From Diospyros lotus (taxonomy: Eukaryota > Streptophyta > Magnoliopsida > Ericales > Ebenaceae): a DNA stretch of 64,000 bases. The DNA is taken from the NCBI RefSeq assembly GCF_014633365.1, contig NC_068341.1, forward strand, positions 22,984,339-23,048,338, written 5' to 3'. How positions within the stretch are numbered: position 1 is the first letter of the stretch; every line of letters starts with the position of its first letter. Shown here one piece after another: positions 11,301 through 23,420 of this stretch. The notes beneath the pieces were generated by a model, which worked only from the letters and a program-made list of their open reading frames with translations, had not been told where the DNA came from and searched no databases. The position numbers and the translations under genes were made by a program.

Positions 11301-14300
11301 ACCTCATCTACTAAGCTTTTATCCATAATAATCCCCACTCAATTTTTCGCTCGATCATTTCTTGTGTAAAATATTTTATATCCAGTTTTTAATAAAGTTT
11401 TTGTTTTTTTCCCTACCCATCTCGTCTCTTGAAGGCACATAATATTAATTTTTCTCCTAATCATCACATCTACCACTTCCATAGCTTTGCCTGTTAATGT
11501 TCCTATGTTCCATGACCCAATCCTTAATCTATGATTTTGTTTTTGGCCTTGACTTTGAATTTGATTTTGTTTTTGTTTTCGATTTTGATTTTGGTTTTGA
11601 TTTTGATTTTGGACTAGCTTCTTTACTCACATCCTTCCAAGTAAATACGGGGACCCTTGCTCATTTGTCACTACATCTGGGCGCCGATGCAGCGGCCCTA
11701 GCTCACTTGACACTACACGCGGGCAGTGTAGCGCGTCGCTATGAAGGGTTACACCCACGCCCAAACGATTTTTCATAATTTGTCTAGAGTTCATGTTTTG
11801 GATCCGACTAAGTTTTACGTTGGCTATCGGCTACCTAACACAAGCCTCCTCCTTTATTCGGGTTTGGGACCGGCAGTGGATAACATCCCCAGGCGGAGTT
11901 ATTTAAGTGAAATTGTGGGGATGAAAAATGTATTTATCTGAATTATTTTTATCTAGATTTCGGTAGAGATTTTTTTTTCCTTACTTCTTTTCTTATTGTA
12001 TTGTTTTTATAAGATGAGAAGTTTTTATTGTAGGCATTGTCTAAATACTACCTTAGATTGGGAAAATGACATCTTGAGATTTAACATTGGCTTTTCAATG
12101 TTTGAAATTGCTGTAGAATAAAATTAAATATCTGATTTTTCTCCTTTCAGGTGCAAAGAAGACATGTATATGAGCTTAGGCAATTAATTTTAACAGGTGA
12201 CTCTGAAAGTTGTTCCCAGCACATATTCCAGTGAGTGCCTTGCCAGTTCTTACTGACTCGAGTAAAACCTCATGTTCAAGTAGACCGGTCACTTCTGGTG
12301 CCTCTTTTTGTTTACATGAATATTAGCTAGCTCTGTTTTTGTTTACACCTGGAAGTACTTTCTTGTCCACTGGATATGTTGGCATCCTTATTCATTTTTT
12401 GATTTTTCCTATGGTATATTTAGCTCACTGGAATTGCATGATGATATGTTTTAATTTTACGTTTCTTGCATTGTGGACATATTGTCTTGATTGCCACTTT
12501 AGTGTAATTTTGTAACACGCTAATGTTTTTACCCTTGTGATGGGAATCTCTCCGTGGAGGAGGTCTTGGATATATTACATATTACTTTCCTGGAGGCAAA
12601 CTCCCTTGTTAATAAATTGCAAGCCAGCCTGATATGTGTGGGGGGAAGCAGCCTACCCAATTAACTAATTTAATTCAGTAATCATGTAGCCATTTATGGT
12701 GATCATTGTGTTTGTGTATCTACTAGTATATAGATGTATGAAAATGTCTTAAACGTGGGATATTAGTTTTTTGTGAGCACGGAATTGCTCAGGTAGATAG
12801 AAAATTTGTGCATGCGAATTCTTGCCCTAGCCCAGTACTAGTGCATGTGGACACTGGCACGGTATCTTTGAAATGTGTTTATGCTGCCTGGTTGGCTAAC
12901 AACCTTGAGTTTAAAATATGGATAATGCTTTTCTAACTCATAGGATACTATTCACATTGTGAAACATGCGTTTTGTATTGTGTGTTGTTGCTGCCTCCCA
13001 GCTGTTCTTGGTCTTCTTCTTGTGCTTTATATTAATGAATTCACTTAACTATAATCATTATGCAGATTATAACTTTATATCTGGACTGCCCCCCTCTAAA
13101 ATAGTCGCCATTGTATATTATTATATCCATGAACTGCTATAGATACTATTGCATGACTTTGACTTCCAACTTATAACTTATAGGTACATGCAAGCAGTGG
13201 TGGATGAAATCATTTTTGGAAATGTTGATCCACTGAAGGTAGGTGTCAATTGCAGCCTGGAGTATAATACATGGTTGTCTATGGTTTCTGATCATGAATC
13301 AATTTATTTTTGTGGTACAGCATCCAAGCAAGTGGAATTTTAGCAAGCTCTTGAAAGAGTTCAAAGCAATTGCTGGGAAGATTTTAGAAGGTGAGCTTTT
13401 AAAATTATCATTTTGTTCCGTGATTTCATTTTATTATTAGTTTGTGGTCAATGATGGATATAAATCCTCTGGGAATGGATCTTTTGCAGACTCTTTTGCA
13501 GCAATTACTGACGAAGCTTTACTGAAATCTGTCAGACATCTCCACGAGTTAAGATCTGTAAATATCATTGACTTCCACCTTCCAAACTTGCCATCACCTC
13601 CGAACACCTTTAGAGGAATCCGTAGGAAGAGCTCTTCACTGAAACGTTGGCTTGCCATATGCTCTGATGATTCAACTAAGTTTGTTCCTTCTTATTAAGT
13701 TGATGTTCTAAATACAATCTAGCAATTACTTTGGCTTTGTATTTCTTATGATTTCTTTTAAGAGTTGTGGGCTCACTGACTAATGCAGAGATGGAAGGTA
13801 CCAACCAACTGTTAATCTTCTTCGGAAGTACCTAGGAGATTATTTAATTGCATCCTATTTGGACATCGTAAAAGAATCTGGTTATGATGATGCATATGTG
13901 AAAGAAATAGAGGTAACATCCTTCAGATTCCCTAGTTGACAGATTAGATTCTTGGTTAGCATTAGTTGCAAGAATGATGCCAAGAAAAGAATTCTATTTC
14001 TTTATTGGTCTACCTAAAAACAATGAAATTTGTTATCATAATTGCATACACCTAACCAATGACTAGCATGGCTATCTGGGAAAATGAGGATTTAGATAAA
14101 TTCTTTTTGTCCCAGATTCTTCTTGTCCCTATTTCTTTATTGTGCATGTATCTTTCAGATGCAACAACTGGGAAATTGACTGGTCATCAATTTACTTATT
14201 TTATGAAAATTTTAAGCACTTTTTTTTTTTTTTTCTTTCTCTTCTGTTTTGTGGAATTCAGAGGACAGTGCTTCTGAAGACTTTAGATTGTTTCTGGAGG

Positions 14301-14578
14301 GATCATCTTGTAAATATGAACAGGCTCAGTTCTGCTGTAAGAGTATATTTTTGTGGCTTTGACTATATTCAGCTTTGAAATTGGGAAGACTTATTTGAAA
14401 TGTGTTTATGCAGGTGAATGTGAGAAGTTTTGGGCACAGAAATCCTCTTGAGGAGTACAAAATTGATGGTTGTCGATTTTTTATCTCAATGCTTAGTGCT
14501 ACTCGTAGGCTAACTGTTGAATCACTCTTGGCATACTGGTCGTCTCCAATGGAGTCACAAGAACTGTATGTATCATAG
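5394..14578 (+). CDS. SECA2: Plastid protein-translocase ATPase SecA2, C-terminal part (10 exons)
   Basis: Exons: 5394-5449, 7713-7830, 7981-8061, 12151-12230, 13184-13238, 13321-13390, 13490-13679, 13789-13912, 14262-14336, 14414-14578. All junctions are GT-AG and all phases agree, giving 337 residues to TAG. SecA drives preprotein transport through a SecY channel. SECA2 is the plant envelope-type plastid form, known to partner SCY2. Visible are helicase motif VI ([16 protein letters not shown]), the start of the C-terminal part (LQDEMFQKF), the scaffold helix [13 protein letters not shown], and the late segment [15 protein letters not shown]. The end [12 protein letters not shown] fits SECA2; SECA1 has a longer, different tail. 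About two thirds of the protein, including the Walker motifs, lies upstream of the window. Introns carry a Ty3 relic and an antisense LINE, yet no exon is damaged. Confidence 0.93.
5450..7712. other. SECA2 intron, no gene seen
   Basis: A 2.26 kb intron between the motif-VI exon and the next exon. No exon or intact ORF is supportable. Around 6180-6420 there is text such as ACCGTGGTTCATCCC that recalls plant LTR leader sequence, but no ends can be set. A (CT)n microsatellite lies at about 7463-7497. Confidence 0.5.
7885..7913. repeat. T15-G14 homopolymer pair in a SECA2 intron
   Basis: A run of 15 T (7885-7899) is directly followed by 14 G (7900-7913) within the 150-bp intron between the exons ending at 7830 and starting at 7981. 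Confidence 0.9.
8637..11916 (-). mobile_element. Full-length RTE-type LINE with target-site duplication
   Basis: The element body is 8647-11906, antisense to SECA2, within its 4.1 kb intron. It is bounded by direct repeats GTGAAATTGT at 8637-8646 and 11907-11916; extending outward gives 13 of 14 matching bases. The 3' end (plus-strand left) is a (TTG)n tail after TGGGATAAAGACTGG, a hallmark of plant RTE LINEs. Read on the minus strand it encodes an apurinic-type endonuclease and then a reverse transcriptase, without an LTR. The plus-strand right end (11640-11906) is the 5' untranslated part. Stops and frameshifts break the reading frame, so this copy is inactive, but structurally it is complete at 3.26 kb. 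Confidence 0.9.
8722..11640 (-). pseudogene. LINE endonuclease-reverse transcriptase ORF, broken
   Basis: Minus-strand frames in order: a Gln/Asn-rich start (about 11640-11530), endonuclease ([10 protein letters not shown] near 11525, MCLQETRW near 11440, [12 protein letters not shown] near 11100, STQIDYFLM near 10900), a basic linker (10858-10301), then reverse transcriptase with NYRGIKLM near 9920, [12 protein letters not shown] near 9830, [13 protein letters not shown] near 9735, and the catalytic box FADDIVL near 9455. The C-terminal segment [10 protein letters not shown] lies near 8880. Breaks include a stop after the RNDRAKN segment (about 11345) and shifts near 10860, 10310, 10060, 9660 and 9175. 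Endonuclease nicking and target-primed reverse transcription are the known family roles. Confidence 0.88.
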
Positions 14579-17520
14579 AGGCAGAACTGTTGCAATGCTG
14601 AAGGTGTGTGTCTTGACTTGTCTTTTTAATTTTGATTTAAATTTGTTATTTTCAGCTCGTGAATATTTAGATGAGAGATTGTCAAAGTGAAGAATATTTA
14701 ACTTGTTTATAATTTAGATGGTCAGCTACATGACCTGAATCCTGGTCCGGGAAGATCAGTACTGCATATGTTGAACTCCTTTGCCACTACAATTTTAAGA
14801 GTATTCATCTTATAGTTCCCTCCATCTCTTGTAGTCCTTTAATACATTTTATCAGATGTGATACTGAAGTTCTTTGTTTGGCTTGCAGAATGAGTTGGAC
14901 AAGATCATCTTCAGGAAGCGTGTTTAATGAGTCTGGGTTGATTCATTTTATTGCTTCAAAGAAACACTGTTTTCATTAGCTAAGTGCTGCTGGCTCAATC
15001 TGATTAAAAGGTACTGCTAAAAGAACCAACCATTCACAGTAGATTATATGTTCAACCAATTGCATTTTATGAATGAAAAGAAAATTAGTGCAGGAAAAAA
15101 AGAAGGAAGTAATTACATTTGAATTGCATTTGATAGGTGGCTTGTCTAGCCCTTGTCCCACAAAGGGGGGACAAAATAGTCCCTCTCCCTTTCCCCAGGC
15201 CATGTGCCCAGAAAATATTCTTGCAAGCAAAATGATGATTTTGCCTTCATTATAAAACTATCCAATTAGTTAGCCAAAAGAAGAAATCCAGTAAAATAAA
15301 ATAAAAGCCAGGTAATAAACCTGCGTCCAAACACCCCCCCCCCCCCCCCCCACCAAAAAAAAAAAAAATGTAGGCAGCCCTTCCCTCTCGCTCTCCCTGT
15401 TCATTGTTGCTCATCTCCCTTGTCCTTTGGTAGTCACTGGAAGGTCCTCCGAAGTCCTTTTAGTTGGTGAAGTAACCCCCCTAATCAGTCAGTGATCCTG
15501 CAATGCATCAATGCATCTCCAGCCAAAATCGAACACTTTCTTCCTGTTTGGCCAACCATTCATCTTCCCTTTACCCATTTCAATCACCATGGCCCCTTAG
15601 GCGAGTCCCCTCCTGTTGGTATGGGACCTGCCAATTGGCAATCTTGGGGTGCATAATCTGCCAAAACTGAACCACTCCTGGGTTTGGCACTTACTTACCT
15701 TTGCCTTCACCCACTTAGGTCACTGCGGGTCCTCCACTGAATCCCATCCAGTTGATGATCTGGTCCCCCTTTATGGTTTCCCATTTCGATCCACATCCAG
15801 ACAAAACTCATTTGACCCCTCCCTGTTATACAGTTTTTCACCTCTACCGTTGCCCATTTTAGTTATGATGAATCCCTCCCTCTAGTATCCTTTGAAGGAT
15901 GATCGCCTTAGAACTCATGGTATAGCCAGCAAATCTACATGAATAGTCATTCATAGTTAGAGACTCCTCCCAACTGCACATATGACATAATGCAATAACA
16001 CAGCGAATGTTAGCTAGGTGCTATGTGTTTGACTATGTAGTATTCTAATTTTTGCCTTGCACAAGCAGCTTTAAGAATAATACAATTCCTAGATATCATT
16101 TTCTCAGTTGATATGACGAAAGAAATCTTCTGTTTTAATTTGTGCATGACTGGATTATTTCTCATGTATCATGCTTACTTGCGAATTACATGATAGATGC
16201 ATGCATCAACATATGTCGTTATTGAAAAGGGCATTTTGGTATTAGCCTAAGCCATCAAGTTCAACCAAACTAATGCTGGACTAGTGCTGCCTGGTACCCT
16301 CTATTGCCATTCAAACTTAATAACTTTTGACAAGCTTGGTGTCATTATTAACTTCTATAATTTTAAAACATTTGGAATTTATATCTACTTAGAGAAGTGG
16401 CCTATCTAGAGTCATTCTGAATCCTCCTAAATCCGGATTTGGTCAGATCTATAATTTCAAGCACATGATGTCCATGGACGCCTATCCATTCATTTATAGA
16501 TATGAATCAAGAGTTTTCATTCTATTTTGCTTATTAGTTAATCTGTTGTTTACCCCGGCCCTCAATTACATTTTCAGAATGAGTTTTCACTCAAAACCAT
16601 CGGCCATTCCACTTCAACTCTTTTATTTTTTTATTTTTTATAATCCAAACAATGCGTCTCCTATTCTCATTGGTGTATTAATGTTCCTTGCAGGTCTCTT
16701 GAACCTTTAACTTGATTCTAATATCCACATAGTGAGAGCTGTGCCGAAAGCTACTGGTACATGGTAAGGTGTCCCATGTAGTAGGACGAAGAGTCGGTAA
16801 TGGAGAGGCTGAACAGTCACACCCACCATAAGGCTACCAAGCAAACAGGCTTTTCCTCCGTACCCAAAGAAAAGTTCCTGGATTGAAGTTCTTACCCACC
16901 ACTCCCAAAAATAGGGACACTGCAGGCACTGACACAGATGTACTGAGGCATTTATTGGAACCCTATACTTCAAGTGAGTTCTTTGCTACATTGGGGAGAA
17001 TAATGTTCCTTATCCCTATAAAAAAAGCATAAACCTAGAACTACATCCCATGGTGTGAATGGGTGTAGACCGGGAAAACTGTTCATCTGTAGAAGAGCAC
17101 GATTCTGAGGATTGAGCAATCTGAATTTATGTTAAAAGAGTTTTAGTTTTGAAGCAAGAGATGAAAATAAGTACACTGGCTTGCTTTCTTGTTCCCTGTT
17201 GTTAACTGGGATTTGCTTGCCAGACGGGGCAGTTCAAGGGGCTTGAAGACCAATGCAGCAGGGCTCTCTTCTCTTGTTGCCAAAGTTGGTCTTGTGTCAT
17301 AGTCTTCACATTCAGAATTGGGTATAATGTATATGCTGTTGTTTCTTTATATTGAATTGGAGATGAGTTGAAGTTTTAAATCAGTTTATCGTGTTGTCCT
17401 TGTGATTGTAAACCTTGTGGCTGATTGTATACAAGTTTGTTAGCTCTAGGCCTTGCAGTTTACCCTTGCATGTTACTTGCATTGTATACAAATGCAAGAA
17501 ATGATGTCTTTTAGTTGGGA
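14579..17520. other. SECA2 3' flank and intergenic DNA
   Basis: The first few hundred bases are presumably SECA2 3' UTR. A possible splice acceptor (GGCTTGCAG at about 14880-14888) hints at an intron in the UTR, but this is not certain. A C18 run followed by an A14 run sits at about 15334-15368. The ORFs at 15616-15885 and 16707-16973 have no recognisable domain and I do not call them genes. The stretch 17160-17510 reads like transcribed untranslated sequence, but nothing proves it. Confidence 0.45.
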
Positions 17521-19547
17521 TAAGACTTATGACCTAGAGTAATATTATATTGATAACTGGGGGGGGGGGGAGGAGGAGGGAGGGATATAGAGGAGGGCTG
17601 ACCCCAGCTTCATAACTCATTTTAGCCGTCCTCTCTTAAATGGGCTAGATCCGCAAGATAGATCTGAAGGAGGGCTGCAACTTGTGCTTGCCCTCTCATT
17701 TTTGTAATGGATCAATTCATTAACATATCTAAATTCGCTCGGCTGATAATTATATAGTAAGATAGTATTTGTTAATTAAAATATAAATCAAAAAAATTAA
17801 GATATGAAAAGTATTTCAGACTTTTGTTCTTTTTAACGTGTTTGTTAAATATTTTTGATGACTCTTAAAAAGAAGTCACGTGATTTTTTATTTGTTATTT
17901 TTCAAACATATTTACTTTTCATTCTTTTCTCAAGACAAGTATATCTTGAATCTTATAGATAAGAAAAAATAGTGTATATATTTTACAGTATATTTTAAAA
18001 AATTAAATAAATAGTTTGATAAAAATTTTAAAATACTTTATAATTTTATTTTGATTATTTCATATCTTGATTCAAAAAATATTTTAATTTTATTTTATTT
18101 ATTTTAATAAATATTACTTAAATATAAAATTTTAAATAAAAGTTCAAAATATTGTGTGATGGTTGATTTGTTCAAACAATCAATAAATATGAAATATTTC
18201 TCCCCTTTTTTGTTCGGCTAGTTACTACAGCACAAGAATGTCTTCCAAATCTGAGCTCTCTTTCCAAAACCCTGCAATCCAAACAGAGTATAATAATAAA
18301 AGAGTAGCTTCAGTATCTTATTTATTTGTTTAATTTTTTATAAGTAGAGTCAAATTATTAAGATATGAGTAAGGTTGAAATGTTCAAATGTTTCTCATGA
18401 AATGGGCAGGTTGACAAATGGTGGGTATATGAGAATCATAAAATGTTCATCCAAGAGGGGTTCAAATCCTTGTCTCCATCTTACCAAGTGTCATAAATGT
18501 TAGTCCTATAGACGATGAGGTCACCTTTTTCTTTATTGTAGTTGATATTTTAGATCAATAGAAATGGATTGGCTTTTTTTTTTTTAATATAAGATAAGAG
18601 ATTAATGATGTTGAAGTAAATAAATATTTAAGAAACCGATTTGACTTTTTTTATGTGACTTAAAAATTAAACTCGTTTGATTAGTCAAATTAAAGGTATT
18701 AAGCATATTACTATGAGTGAATTACATCATCGTCGTTCAATCTCAATTTACGTCTTGAAAAGGTCTAATGATTCAAATTAATTTACATTAATATTGTATC
18801 ACAGTTTAATTTTATATGGTCATATATTTAAATTGAGGATATGATACAATTATTAGTGTTATAAATTTAAATATTAAGATAGAAAATATATTATATATTC
18901 ATAATTCATGTAATTAAATTAAAATATCAACAATACTATAATCACATTCATATTTTCTTTTATCTCAATCAAATCTTTTAATCCGTTGTCCAACAACCTA
19001 TTTAAGTTAAGATATTGGTAGGAGCTAAATCACAAGTTATTTCCATCGAGTTCTTTAACCTTTCTCATAAAAACCAATATGTTTTAGGTTTCATTTAGTT
19101 TTAAAAAATATTTTTTAGTTTTTAAGTTAAATTTATCTTAACATTTTAAATTTCAAAAAGATATAGCATTTATTTAAAAAAGATTAAAAACTCAATTAGA
19201 AAATTAGATTTATGATTTTATAATAGGAGATTCAATTATTCAGTTAAAAAATAAGAAATATTTTCTATAACTGAGCAAACCCTTGGTATATTAAACACTC
19301 GGCTTTATAACTTCTTAATTTTATATTATTATAAACAAGAAAACATCATTTTAATATTTTTTATAAATAAATGTTATGACTTTTTAAAATATAAAAGTAA
19401 AAATAAGAACTAAAAAATATTTTATAAAACTGAAATCCCTCCAACTTATGAGCCTTTTTTCAAAAAAGAAAAGAAAAGAAAAGAAAAACATCTCTCTTGT
19501 TTATCTAATTAGTAATTACTCTCCTATATGGAGATATGAATTCCTTT
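17521..19547. other. AT-rich intergenic DNA, nothing recognised
   Basis: It opens with a G12 run (about 17559-17570) and AGG repeats, then becomes very AT-rich with frequent stops in all frames. No coding region, LTR pair or terminal inverted repeat is supportable. Confidence 0.5.
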
Positions 19548-19559
19548 AGAATGGTTGAC

Positions 19560-19790
19560 TTTTTGTATCTTTAGAAGAAATATACTATTAATATTGCAAG
19601 AGTTGCACCATGAGCTACATAATATATCTAAAATGTCCAAAATATCCCTCACCCAAGATGATGAAGTGAGGCGGTAAGATGACATAAAACGGTGAGGCAG
19701 TATAAGGTGATGAGGTGCGAAATGTATTTTTGTTATTTATGATGTATTGTATAGCCCATGAAGTACCAATAGTATAGTCCATCTTTAGAA
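19560..19790. repeat. MITE-like dispersed repeat, copy 1
   Basis: A 230-bp unit with imperfectly inverted ends (GAGTTGCACCATGAGCTACA on the left, GCCCATGAAGTACCAATAG on the right). The core mixes AAAATATCCCTCACCCAAG with GAGGCGG and TGATGAGGTGCG. The same wording recurs at 19800-19924 plus 21683-21740, and on the other strand at 23170-23420. It has no coding capacity, and no superfamily is assigned. Confidence 0.5.
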
Positions 19791-19799
19791 TGGTTGACT

Positions 19800-21740
19800 T
19801 TTGTGTGTTTTAGGGATAAAAATGCTATTGATACATCATGGCTTACATCTTGGTCTATACAATGTAGTTAAAATATCTAAAATACCCCTTACCTAAGCCG
19901 ATGCAAGACAATGAGGCGACGCGGTGTCAGGGCCCGTTCCCGAATTTTTCCCTCTAGCAAAGGAAGTCCGAGAGAAGGTCCATTCAAGATGGATACAGAT
20001 ACTCAAAATTACCAATGAAATTGCTTTTTTGAATGTTCTCACTAATAATAGGAGCCCAAATAAATTATACCTTCATTACATCATTAACTAGGGCTTACAG
20101 CCCATAGATTTTGGAAATAAAAGGCATCAAAACTTTAAATACAAAATGGCACATCTAATTAGGCCATCAAATTGCACCCATGGATCTTTGAGACTAGGAT
20201 ATCCCTGTACACATCTAACCAAAATTCGCCCCAACATCTATCTTCCACTTCCTTGGAATGACAAAAGAAATAGAGTGAGCCACAAGACTCAGCAAGTATA
20301 TAGCAAATGGAAGATCCATAGAACGATACACGAAAGCATGAATAACTCAGAACCGGAGAAAATCATTACCCAACATCTAAACACCTATTGGGTTCATGCC
20401 TTCTGGACTGGACAACAACAACCTCAAAGAGCACATTTCCTTATTCTTTACCAAAACCCAATCTCAAAGTGAGCCATAAGGCTCGACAAGTATACATTTA
20501 TAACAACGGACACAAAAATAAAGGGATAGATAACAAAAATAGAGTACGCCCTACTCCCAATACGATACAATTTAAATCCACCATTCCATTCTCATTAATA
20601 ATACCATTCCAAAAGAAAGCATATATATATTATATTACCACAAATGGAGCAATAAGGTTAAGGCATGGATAAATCAAAGTGGAATAGACCTGACTTTCGA
20701 AGTACGAGTAACATTTCCCATTAGTTCCCATCATTTAAATCATTCCCATGTCATTGCCATTATGCATTTTATGCATCGATTCATTTCTCATAAATACATA
20801 AATCTCCATACATCACATTGGCTCACACAGCCTTCCATATACATGGATCACATTGGCTCTCAAAGCCCTTTATTCACATACATGAATGCATACATATATA
20901 TATAAAATCAATTTGCCACTCAGCGACTTGAGCATCGCCTACTGGGCTATATGACCATCTCACCCGCATCAGACGCTCTTTATTCACTCCATTATATAAT
21001 TTACAACATTGCCCTTTCCTTTCTTAATAAAGCAAGGACCATTTGGTCACTTTGTATTTTGCATTTTCTTTCTTCTTTTCTTTTAATCAACAAAATACAA
21101 ATATATATATATATGTATAATTCCATTTATTTAATTCCTCTCTCATTATCATACACATGGGCCTAAGCCCAAATAAAAAAGTCCATTCATATAAATACAT
21201 GGGCCTAAGCCCAACTCATTGGCCCAATTACATATAATGACCCATTTCCATTAGTCCACTCAAAGGCCCCAACATAACCTTAAGCCCAATGGGCTTCACA
21301 ACATTACAAAAATTAAAATATACAAAATCTCCTCTTGGTTCAACCAAAGCTTCCAAAGCCCAATCCATTAATTTAATACTTAATTTATTTACATAAATTT
21401 TGTCACATAAAAATATGCACATATGTATATATATATATATATAATGCCCAGGCCCACTTTACTAATGTCCCAATTCATTTTGAGCCCATGAGATTTCTCT
21501 AAACCAATCACATTCACTGACCTTGAACACTTGGCCCAAATGAGCAACCCAATTCATGAATTTAAATACATACATTTTGACACATAAGAATATTTTTCAA
21601 CATTTAATTTAATAGAGCAAATCTTCAAATTTTCATAATTAAAATATTAATAAGTTTCTAAATCCACTAACGGGTCGTTACACGTGATGAGGCGCAAGGG
21701 GTATTTTTTGTCATTTGTGATATATTGTATAGCCTAGTCT
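19800..21740. repeat. MITE-like repeat, copy 2, split by a solo LTR
   Basis: The left half 19800-19924 (ATTGATACATCATGGCTTAC ... GAGGCGACGCGG) and the right half 21683-21740 (CGTGATGAGGCGCAAGGGG ... TATTGTATAGCC) together rebuild one copy of the repeat seen at 19560-19790. The LTR 19925-21682 lies exactly between the halves. Confidence 0.5.
19925..21682 (-). mobile_element. Solo LTR, 1.76 kb, minus orientation
   Basis: The sequence runs from TGTCAGGGCCCGTT to CGGGTCGTTACA and interrupts a MITE-like repeat. Read on the minus strand it starts TGTAACGACCCGTTA, like the solo LTR at 46569 (TGTAACGACTTGTTA), so the two probably belong to one large Ty3 family (Tat/Retand-type, inferred). There is no internal coding region or second LTR. 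Flanking 5-mers are CGCGG and CGTGA, which would match before two C-to-T type changes. The interior has repeated GGGCCTAAGCCCAA motifs near 21160-21230. Confidence 0.65.
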
Positions 21741-23169
21741 TTTAAGGATTTTATAAATTGATGATGGATGTGTTTGGTGTTGTTGTGATGTATTATTTTT
21801 TCAAAATATTAGATTGTGACGAAACATGATATTTGATAACATATTGTGCTTATTAATATTAAAAATAAATAGTAAATATATATTTTATCATAAGTTGCTT
21901 TGTTTTTTTGTAAAAAGTAAAAAATTCTTTGTTTTTTTTAAGTAAATTAACCATATATCCCTCAACTTTAGTAATTTGAGACAAAAGTTTTGAAACTTTA
22001 AAATTTGTCAATCTATTTCTCACCTTTTAAAAATTAACTACCACACCCTCTTCAATACTCTAAAGGTATTAAGTAAATTGATCATACACCTCCTAAATTT
22101 TAAAATTTGGCTTGAATTAACTATTGAATTTTATTTTATTTTTTCAAATCAATCTCCAAACTTTTCCTTAACTTTTGGCTAACTATATATATATATATAT
22201 ATGGTCAATCTTAAAGCAACTTAACCTACTTTTCTTAAGACTCATTTGACTTGAATTTTGTTTTTAGTTTTTTGTTTTGCTTTTGAAAATTTTGAAAATT
22301 TTCTTTGCTAGCTATTTACAAAATTTTAAAAGCAAAAATTAAAAATTAAAATTGCAGCAGTCAAATGGACTCTTAAAAGAGCATTTACAGTTGTTCTTCC
22401 TCTTTATTAAATATGAGTACATATTGCAAATTTTTATTGTCTATTTTTTAGACTAAAATAAGTAAAAATAGAGAGTTGTATGGAATTATAAGTAAGTAAA
22501 ACTGATGATTTTATTAATTAAATTCATGTTTTGTTAAAGGTTCTGAAGTTTTGGGATGGACTGCTACTTAATTCCAACTACTATATATATATATATATAT
22601 GCTGTGAAGAATTTATATTAATTTGATTGTTTTTGCATAAACAAGCCTTAAGATGGTTTAGAAGTATGAATGTAAAAATTGCTCTCTTAATTTGTTGAAT
22701 CAAATTAATAAAAAATTATTTATAGAGTTAACCATTCATACTCCTTTTGAATAGCTTTCAACTTTTCTAAAGTGTCACAACTAGTTTTAAGGACACTAAG
22801 TGGTTAGTTATCTACGTTGATACCATTTAGGTAGCGTTTATTAAAATAACTAAGATAATATTGTATCAAGATAAGATTGAAATGTTTTTGAAGCATTCCA
22901 AAATTTTTATTAAACTGTTTGTTAAATTTTTTAAAATGCACTGAAAAACATATACGTCATATTTTTTTTTTTTATAAGAACCAAGATATGTTTATCTAGA
23001 AGGGGGAAAGATAAACATATCTGAAAAATATCAAATAAGAAGAAATGTGACTTCTTTTTCAAGGGTCGCCATATAAGTTTAACAAACACATTAAAAATAA
23101 CAAAACTCTATAATGTTTTCCGTATTTTACCTTTTTTGGTATATATCTTGGTTAATAAACACTATCTTA
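21741..23169. other. AT-rich intergenic DNA
   Basis: (TA)n tracts occur at about 22183-22201 and 22583-22600. No coding region or element boundary is recognised. Confidence 0.5.
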
Positions 23170-23420
23170 ATGAAGAGTATGTATAACTATTAAAAGGACC
23201 ATACTACTTGTACATTATGGGCTACAACTTAGATTACACATGCACGCAAATGAATAAAATACCCCTTGCTCCTTCATCGCACCACCGCCTTGCGTCCCCT
23301 CATTGCCTTGGGTAAGGGGTATTTTGATTATGTGTCTTACCGCCTTAGATGAGGGATATTTTAGTTATTTACGCATGCGTGTGTAACTCAAGATGTAACT
23401 CTCGATATACAAATAACATT
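23170..23420. repeat. MITE-like repeat, copy 3, inverted
   Basis: The reverse complement of this stretch carries the same core as copies 1 and 2: AAAATATCCCTC, GGCGGTAAGAC, ACCCCTTACCCAAGGCAATG and CAAGGGGTATTTTATTCAT. Its ends read TACATTATGGGCTACAACTT and AAGATGTAACTCTCGATATA, an imperfect inverted pair. Confidence 0.5.

Noticed and set aside
15616..15885. 89-codon ORF downstream of SECA2
   Set aside because: No domain, no splice context and no codon pattern supporting a gene.
16707..16973. 88-codon minus-strand ORF
   Set aside because: No homology recognised; its length is within chance expectation for this base composition.
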